A stretch of DNA of 7,090 bases from Deltaproteobacteria bacterium. GTDB lineage: Bacteria > Desulfobacterota > Desulfarculia > Adiutricales > JAGVGV01. Shown here in pieces: positions 1 to 5,119 of the stretch. The position numbers were made by a program, and so were the translations under genes. The stretch is taken from positions 4,314 through 11,403 of the forward strand of contig JADFXS010000067.1 in the NCBI GenBank assembly GCA_015233515.1, given 5' to 3'. Positions within the stretch are counted from its first letter, which is position 1; each line of letters opens with the position of its first letter. The notes under the pieces are model-generated. The model worked only from the letters and a program-made list of their open reading frames with translations, searched no databases and was not told the DNA's origin.

Positions 1-12
1 AGGGAGAATAGT

Positions 13-501
13 GTGTCTGACCATGAACGATCCAACCTGACGGCTGTGGAAAAAAGTGTAATTCGCGAGTTATGTGGTGATTTAGGCGACGGAGAACGTC
101 CGTTCGCCGACTTGGGCGCGCGTGTGGGCTTGTCCGAGGAGCAGGTGTTGACCTTGGTTCGCGATCTGGCGGAACGTGGTTATCTGCGTCGTTTCGGAGC
201 CACGTTGCGGCATCAAAAATCCGGTTTCACCGCCAACGCCATGATGGCCTGGACCGTCCCCGAGGAAAAAATAGAAGCCGTGGGCCGGGTCATCGCGTCT
301 TTTCCCGAAGTAACTCACTGCTATCAACGCCGAACCGCGCCGGGTTGGACCCGAAACCTATACACCATGATCCATGCCGTTAGTGAAGCTGACTGCCATC
401 GCCTGGCTGAAAAAATAGCCCAGGCCACCGGCCTGACCGACTATGAACTGTTGTTCAGTCATGAGGAGCTGAAAAAAACATCCATGAGGTATTTCGGATG
501 A
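13..501 (+). CDS. ahbB: Siroheme decarboxylase subunit, AhbB-like (Lrp/AsnC-type fold)
   Basis: Predicted subunit of the AhbA/AhbB siroheme decarboxylase, which converts siroheme to 12,18-didecarboxysiroheme in the cytoplasm in the alternative heme pathway of sulfate reducers and methanogens. The 162-residue protein has an Lrp/AsnC layout: an N-terminal winged-helix part (about 10-60) and a C-terminal ligand-binding part (about 70-160). Features recalled from AhbB proteins are visible: RRFGATLRHQ at 59-68, HCYQR at 102-106, a Trp at 112, LYTMIHA at 116-122 and the ending ELKKTSMRYF at 152-161. The start is GTG at 13, with AGGGAG at 1-6 at suitable spacing. Its TGA overlaps the hemL ATG (ATGA), and this tetrapyrrole neighbour supports an enzyme rather than a transcription regulator. 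The AhbB versus AhbA choice rests on the HCYQR region and is less certain than the family. No AhbA partner is in the window. Confidence 0.85.
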   Translation: MSDHERSNLTAVEKSVIRELCGDLGDGERPFADLGARVGLSEEQVLTLVRDLAERGYLRRFGATLRHQKSGFTANAMMAWTVPEEKIEAVGRVIASFPEVTHCYQRRTAPGWTRNLYTMIHAVSEADCHRLAEKIAQATGLTDYELLFSHEELKKTSMRYFG

Positions 502-1784
502 CGGAAAGTAATTCGCAAAAGCTTTTTGCCCGGGCCAGGACTCTCATCCCGGGTGGGGTAAACAGTCCGGTTCGCGCCTGCCGGTCGGTCGGGGCCGATC
601 CATTATTTATCGCCCGTGGCCAGGGAGCCAAAATTTGGGACGAAGACGGTAATGAATACCTGGATTATGTTTGCTCATGGGGTCCGTTGATTCTAGGGCA
701 CGCCCCGGCGACCGTGATCAAGGCCGTCCGCCAAGCCCTGGAGTCCGGTTCGAGCTTCGGAGCCCCCACCGCCTTGGAAGTGCGTCTGGCCGAACTCTTA
801 GTGGAATGCGTACCTTCCCTGGAAATGGTCCGAGTAGTCAATTCCGGGACCGAAGCAACTATGAGCGCCATTCGTTTGGCCAGAGCCGTTACCGGGCGAT
901 CACGGATCATTAAATTCGACGGCTGCTATCATGGCCATGCCGACAGTTTGTTGGTGGCCGCCGGCTCTGGCGTGGCCACCTTGGGTATCCCCGGAAGTCC
1001 AGGTGTCCCGGAAGAAATCGCCAGACTGACCTTGTCCCTGCCATTCAACGACCTCAAGCCCTTAGTCGAAGCTTTTGCCAAGTTCGGCCCGGAAATAGCC
1101 GCCGTTATAGTCGAACCCGTGGTCGGGAACATGGGGGTCGTTGCTCCTCGCGAGGATTTTCTGCCGAAGTTGGCTGCTTTGTGTCGTGAAAACGGAACGC
1201 TATTCATCATGGACGAAGTCATCACCGGATTCCGCCTGGGTCTCGGCGGCGCCCAAGCCAAGTATGGGCTGAATCCGGACCTGACCTGTCTCGGCAAGAT
1301 CATCGGCGGAGGTTTGCCTGTGGGGGCCTATGGCGGCAAGCGTGAAATCATGAGTCGCATGGCTCCGGAAGGAAACGTATACCAGGCCGGAACATTATCC
1401 GGAAACCCGTTGGCCATGGCCGCCGGCGTGGCCACCATCGAAGCGCTCCAGGCCGATCCGGGCTTGTATGACCGGATCGAGGTCATGTCCGCCGCCCTGG
1501 CCAAGGGACTGGCCGAAAGGGCCGGTCGTCATGGGCGCCCAGTTTGCGGTAACCAAGTAGGCTCTCTGTCCACGTTGTTCTTTACTCCCGGTCCGGTGGT
1601 GGACTGGACCTCGGCCGCCAAATCCGATACCAAGGCCTATGCGGCTTATTACCGGGGCATGAGGGAGCGAGGGTTTTACCTGGCCCCGTCGCAATATGAA
1701 GCCACCATGGTTTCCGCGGCCCATACCCCCCGGGATATCGAGCGGACCATAGCCGCGGCCGACGAAGTATTCGCGTCCATATAA
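498..1784 (+). CDS. hemL: Glutamate-1-semialdehyde 2,1-aminomutase
   Basis: PLP-dependent cytoplasmic enzyme that converts glutamate-1-semialdehyde to 5-aminolevulinate, the last step of the C5 route to all tetrapyrroles. At 428 residues it has the usual full family length. Recognisable landmarks are LIPGGVNSPVRA near the N-terminus, VNSGTEA at 114-120 (cofactor phosphate region), GCYHGHAD at 142-149, MDEVITGFR at 238-246 (the Asp contacts the PLP ring nitrogen), Lys267 in CLGKIIGGGLPVGA as the Schiff-base lysine, and YQAGTLSGNPLAMAAG at 295-310. The ATG at 498 overlaps the ahbB stop by four bases and has GAGG at 486-489 inside ahbB, so translation is probably coupled. The stop is TAA, followed 21 bases later by a strong hairpin. 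Nothing in the enzyme is missing or unusual. Confidence 0.98.
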   Translation: MTESNSQKLFARARTLIPGGVNSPVRACRSVGADPLFIARGQGAKIWDEDGNEYLDYVCSWGPLILGHAPATVIKAVRQALESGSSFGAPTALEVRLAELLVECVPSLEMVRVVNSGTEATMSAIRLARAVTGRSRIIKFDGCYHGHADSLLVAAGSGVATLGIPGSPGVPEEIARLTLSLPFNDLKPLVEAFAKFGPEIAAVIVEPVVGNMGVVAPREDFLPKLAALCRENGTLFIMDEVITGFRLGLGGAQAKYGLNPDLTCLGKIIGGGLPVGAYGGKREIMSRMAPEGNVYQAGTLSGNPLAMAAGVATIEALQADPGLYDRIEVMSAALAKGLAERAGRHGRPVCGNQVGSLSTLFFTPGPVVDWTSAAKSDTKAYAAYYRGMRERGFYLAPSQYEATMVSAAHTPRDIERTIAAADEVFASI

Positions 1785-1805
1785 CATAGCAGTTGTAATA
1801 CCAAA

Positions 1806-1833
1806 CTGTTCCGGCCTATGAGGACCGGAACAG
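1806..1833 (+). terminator. Hairpin downstream of hemL, possible terminator
   Basis: A perfect 9-bp inverted repeat, CTGTTCCGG at 1806-1814 and CCGGAACAG at 1825-1833, with a 10-base loop. It starts 21 bases after the hemL stop and ends 42 bases before the nadE start. The position fits the end of the ahbB-hemL transcript, but the downstream side (GGCGACACTTTG) has no U-run, so it is not a textbook intrinsic terminator. It could instead stabilise a 3' end, attenuate, or mark a processing site. Confidence 0.45.
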
Positions 1834-1862
1834 GGCGACACTTTGATATCAAGCTCTTATGT

Positions 1863-1866
1863 GAGG
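1863..1866 (+). promoter_or_regulatory. Ribosome binding site of nadE, fixes the start
   Basis: GAGG lies nine bases before the ATG at 1876. This selects 1876, where the protein begins MKIVLAQLNP as nitrilase-domain NadE proteins do. Upstream ATGs at 1818 (another frame, within the hairpin loop) and 1843 (same frame) are unsupported. Confidence 0.7.
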
Positions 1867-1875
1867 GAACGACCC

Positions 1876-3521
1876 ATGAAAATCGTCCTGGCCCAACTCA
1901 ACCCGAAAGTCGGCGACTGCCGTGCCAATCTGGCCAAAGTCATGCAAACGCTGGAACAAACCAAGGCCGCCGCGCCGGACCTCGTGGTTTTTTCCGAGCT
2001 TTTCCTGACCGGATATCCCCCCCACGATCTGTTGGAAAAAAATGGTTCGTGGAGGAACAGAGAAAAGTCTTGGATGATTTAGTTGATAATTCCAGATCTT
2101 ATCCCGAAACCGGCATCATCGTTGGCGCGGTTCTTCCTAGCGGACGGGAACCGGGCCGAGGTTTGTACAACTCGGCGGTCCTCATCCACCAAGGCCGAAT
2201 TCTACACTCCCAGGCCAAGACCCTGCTGCCCACGTACGATGTATTCGACGAGACCCGATATTTCGATTCCGCCACGGAAATAAGAACCTTCCCATTCAAA
2301 AACGAAATCCTGGGGATTTGCGTATGTGAAGACGCCTGGAGTGAACCTTATCTTTTGCCCCGACCGATTTATACCCAGGAACCGATCGCTCACCTGGCCG
2401 AACAACAAGCCAGCTTGCTTATCAACGTCTCCGCTTCTCCCTTTTATGCCGGGAAAGAAGAAATCCGTTTCCGCCTGATCCAAAATCACGCTTCACGGTT
2501 CAACATCCCATTTATCCTGGTCAATCAAGTGGGCGGCAACGATGAGATCATTTTTGATGGTCACAGCATGGCTCTGGACCGTTATGGTCGTCCCGTGCTT
2601 TTGTTGCCCGGTTTTGAGGAAGGAACCGCTCTAGTCGATACCGACATGACCGGACAAGAGAGTCTGTTTGTCCCGCAGGATAAGGTAGAATCCGTTCACC
2701 AGGCCCTGGTCCTGGGTATCAAGGACTATATGCGTAAAAGCGGCTTTTCCAAGGCCGTGGTCGGCTTGTCCGGCGGCATTGACTCGGCGGTAACCGTTTG
2801 CTTGGCGGCGGCCGCCCTTGGCCGGGAAAACGTTTTAGGCGTCTCCATGCCCTCCATGTATTCTTCCCAGGGCAGCATGGATGATGCGATGCTTTTGGCC
2901 GCCAATTTGGAGATCGAGCTGAAAACCGTGCCCATCAAGAGAGTATACGACGCCTATCTCGAAATTCTTGGTCCTCATTTTACCGGCCGGCCGGCGGACT
3001 TGACCGAAGAAAATATCCAAGCCCGGGTCCGCGGAAATATTCTCATGGCTTTTTCCAATAAATTTGGAAATTTAGTTTTATCAACCGGAAATAAAAGCGA
3101 AATGGCCATGGGGTATTGCACTCTGTATGGCGATATGAGCGGCGGTCTGGCCGTCCTGGCGGACGTTCCCAAGATGATGGTCTATGAGCTGGCCGGATAT
3201 ATTAATCGCGAACGGGAAATCATACCCCAGGCCAGCTTGGACAAAGCCCCTTCGGCGGAACTGCGGCCGAATCAAAAGGATGAAGACTCCCTGCCACCGT
3301 ACGCCGTTCTTGACCAAATCCTTCAACTTTATATTGAAGAAGGGCTGTCTCCCCGGGAGATCATTGACCGGGGGTTCACTTCCGACCTGGTCCATTGGAT
3401 AATCAAAACTATAAATCGCAATGAATACAAGCGAAAACAAGCTCCGCCCGGCCTGAAAGTCACCACCAAGGCTTTTGGTATCGGCCGCCGCATGCCCATT
3501 GTGGCGAAACACGATTTTTGA
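1876..3521 (+). CDS. nadE: Glutamine-dependent NAD+ synthetase, frame broken by one base at 2036-2042
   Basis: Two-domain enzyme that amidates nicotinic acid adenine dinucleotide to NAD+ using ATP and ammonia released from glutamine; cytoplasmic, last step of NAD synthesis. Residue numbers assume the frame is restored, giving about 548 residues, normal for the family. The N-terminal nitrilase-type glutaminase (1 to about 265) shows the triad Glu41 (SELFLTGYP), Lys115 (AKTLLPTYDVFDE) and Cys151 (CEDAW). The C-terminal synthetase carries the ATP P-loop SGGIDSAV at 299-306, STGNKSEMAMGY, and the family ending YKRKQAPPGLKVT...GRRMP. Codons 1-55 read in frame 1; from TGG at 2043 the match continues in frame 3. 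The switch falls at seven A's, and one extra A would restore the expected EKKWFVEEQ. As given, the first frame ends at TAG 2080-2082. Both halves are well conserved, which argues for a sequence error or slippage over an old pseudogene. Confidence 0.93.
2036..2042 (+). other. Frameshift site in nadE (run of seven A's)
   Basis: G-A7-T at 2035-2043. Frame 1 reads GAA AAA AAT and then leaves the NadE family. Homology resumes at TGG 2043-2045 in the -1 frame. An eighth A, or a -1 slip on the slippery-type heptamer AAAAAAT (2037-2043), joins the two parts. The first broken frame ends 38 bases later. Confidence 0.9.
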
Positions 3522-3530
3522 AAAGACCGG

Positions 3531-3590
3531 CGAACGCATTCCCCGTAGCTTGCCACGGGATTAGTGGGCAAAAAGATTTGAATGCGTTCG
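3531..3590 (+). repeat. Nested inverted repeat after nadE
   Basis: A perfect 11-bp inverted repeat, CGAACGCATTC at 3531-3541 and GAATGCGTTCG at 3580-3590. Directly stacked inside it is a 5-bp stem, CCCGT 3542-3546 with ACGGG 3555-3559, over an 8-base loop. Two G-U pairs can extend the outer stem in RNA (3529-3530 with 3591-3592). It begins nine bases after the nadE stop. It could act as a transcript 3' structure, a weak terminator (TTCCTTATAT follows) or a dispersed intergenic repeat. The spacer codes for nothing recognisable. Confidence 0.6.
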
Positions 3591-3603
3591 TTCCTTATAT
3601 GTC

Positions 3604-3636
3604 GAAGATTCCTTGCAGCTCGTTGCAGGGAGCTTC
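3604..3636 (+). other. Imperfect hairpin in the gatB leader
   Basis: GAAGATTCCT at 3604-3613 pairs with AGGGAGCTTC at 3627-3636: ten positions with one A-G mismatch and one G-T pair, over a 13-base loop. It sits 52 bases before the gatB start and is separate from the larger inverted repeat before it. It may be a leader structure or part of a bipartite repeat. It does not match any riboswitch or T-box that I recognise. Confidence 0.4.
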
Positions 3637-3675
3637 AACGTGCCATGCTTGACGGATTACGTTTTATTTTGTGGA

Positions 3676-3679
3676 AAGG
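3676..3679 (+). promoter_or_regulatory. Ribosome binding site of gatB, decides the start
   Basis: AAGG lies nine bases before the ATG at 3689. The protein from there begins [15 protein letters not shown], the standard GatB N-terminus. The in-frame GTG at 3671 would add six unconserved residues and would place the site inside the gene. Confidence 0.65.
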
Positions 3680-3688
3680 TTCACCATC

Positions 3689-5119
3689 ATGACCTATGAA
3701 GCTGTCATTGGCCTGGAAGTTCATGCCCAACTGTTGACCGCCAGCAAAATTTTTTGCTCATGCTCCACCTCTTTCGGGGCTCCGCCCAACACCCATACCT
3801 GCCCAATCTGCCTGGGCCTGCCTGGAGTCCTGCCGGTATTGAATCGGAAAGTCGTGGAATTTGGGTTGAAACTGGCTCTAGCCACCAATTGCCATCCAGC
3901 GCCTCGATCCGTCTTGGCCCGTAAGAATTATTTTTATCCGGACCTGCCGAAAAACTATCAAATATCGATGTATGAGCAACCGTTGGCGGAGCATGGCTGG
4001 TTAGAGATCGACCTGGACGGTCGGACCAAGCGCATCGGCATCACCCGCATTCACATGGAAGAAGATGCCGGCCAATTGATCCATGGCCAATTCAACCCCC
4101 CATCTTAGTGCGACCTTAACCGTACCGGCGTCCCTTTGTTGGAGATTGTCAGCGAACCCGATCTTCGAACCGCGGAGGAAGCCGCCGCTTATTTAAAAAC
4201 TTTGCGGGATATCCTGGTGTACCTGGAGATATGCGACGGCAACATGGAAGAAGGCAGTTTCCGTTGCGATGCCAACGTTTCCCTCCGTCCGGTCGGCCAG
4301 ACGACCTTGGGAACTCGCACCGAACTTAAAAACATGAATTCCTTCCGCCATGTGGTCCGAGCTATCGAGTACGAAATCAGGCGCCAGCGAGTGGCCCTGG
4401 ATGACGGTGAAAAAATCATCCAGGAAACCAGATTATGGAATGAAGCCAAAGGCTTGACCGAACCCATGCGCGGTAAGGAAGAGAGTCATGATTACCGATA
4501 TTTCCCCGATCCGGACCTTATCCCCCTTGAAGTCGACGACCAATGGCTGGCCGATATTCGCGCCGGTCTCCCGGAACTGCCTCGAGCTAAAAAGCAACGC
4601 TTTCTGGCCGATTACTCACTTCCGGCCCATGACCTAGATATCCTGATCAGCCAGAAAGCCTTGGCGGATTATTTTGAAAAAACCGTACAAGCCTTTAACG
4701 AACCCAAGATGGTCAGCAATTGGATAATGTCCGAACTGATGCGTGAAGTGAAGAACGATCCGAGTGAGTTGACGGATTGCCCGGTAAAACCGGAACAATT
4801 GGCTCATCTGTTATCCATGATCCACAGCGGCAAGATCAGCGGCAAAATCGGAAAAACAGTTTTCGATCTCATGTACAAAACCGGTCGGGACGCGGATCGG
4901 ATCGTCAAGGAGCAGGGTTTGGAAGTCATGAGCGACAGTAGTCAGCTAACTGAACTCATCGACGAAATCATGGCGGCCAACCCGGAGCAGGTCAAGCAAT
5001 ACCGAGCCGGCAAGGAAAAGGTTTTTGGCTTTTTCGTGGGACAGCTCATGAAAAAAACCGGCGGTCAGGCTGATCCCAAAACCCTGAACACCTTACTAAA
5101 GGAAAAATTACGAAGTTGA
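3689..5119 (+). CDS. gatB: Asp-tRNA(Asn)/Glu-tRNA(Gln) amidotransferase subunit B, with in-frame TAG at codon 140
   Basis: GatB activates misacylated Glu-tRNA(Gln) or Asp-tRNA(Asn) with ATP and passes it to ammonia from GatA in the cytoplasmic GatCAB complex. The 476 codons match the family length. Visible are the cradle-domain start [10 protein letters not shown] (Glu10, His12), paired Cys 23/25 and 38/41 that look like a zinc site, [16 protein letters not shown] at 78-93, HMEEDAG at 122-128, then after the [38 protein letters not shown] and [11 protein letters not shown]. The C-terminal YqeY-like tail ends in a typical [12 protein letters not shown] at 4106-4108 stands where relatives have Leu or Tyr, between the two acidic active-site motifs, so a product truncated there could not work. 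The frame is the same on both sides. gatA and gatC are not adjacent. The 3' end overlaps the opposing kinase gene by 12 bases. Confidence 0.95.
4106..4108 (+). other. In-frame TAG interrupting gatB
   Basis: The gatB frame reads Pro-Pro-Ser-TAG-Cys-Asp-Leu-Asn-Arg where the family has Ser-Leu/Tyr-Val-Asp-Leu-Asn-Arg. One frame over, TTA GTG at 4105-4110 encodes the expected Leu-Val. So one base lost before 4105 and one gained at about 4111 would explain both the stop and the odd Cys. Two substitutions or UAG readthrough remain possible. Confidence 0.9.

Noticed and set aside
13..501. Plain Lrp/AsnC transcription regulator
   Set aside because: The RRFGATLRHQ, HCYQR and ELKKTSMRYF blocks and the fused arrangement with hemL point to the siroheme decarboxylase family.
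929..1303. Minus-strand open frame inside hemL, and similar ones inside nadE and gatB
   Set aside because: They are by-products of codon composition in strongly conserved genes on the other strand.
1818..2042. Longer NadE start at 1818 in the frame of the C-terminal part
   Set aside because: The residues from 1818 to about 2040 in that frame do not resemble NadE. The true N-terminus is in the other frame from 1876, with its own ribosome site.
3548..3659. Imperfect direct repeat GCTTG..ACGG.ATTA at 3548-3563 and 3647-3659
   Set aside because: The copies match only with three gap positions over 16 bases, which is too weak to call a repeat.
3649..3677. TTGACG as a -35 box for gatB
   Set aside because: No acceptable -10 hexamer is found at 16-18 bases. 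The sequence at that distance is TGGAAA.
3671..3688. GTG start at 3671 for gatB
   Set aside because: It adds six unconserved residues and would use up the ribosome binding site of the ATG at 3689.
4106..4108. Pyrrolysine or another UAG-decoded residue in GatB as the favoured reading
   Set aside because: GatB is not known to carry pyrrolysine. The neighbouring codon is also off consensus, and a compensating indel pair restores the family sequence. Kept only as an alternative to test.
4136..5119. Separate gene starting at 4136 after the TAG
   Set aside because: It is the continuation of gatB in the same frame. The TTG start falls in the middle of a conserved motif and has no ribosome site.
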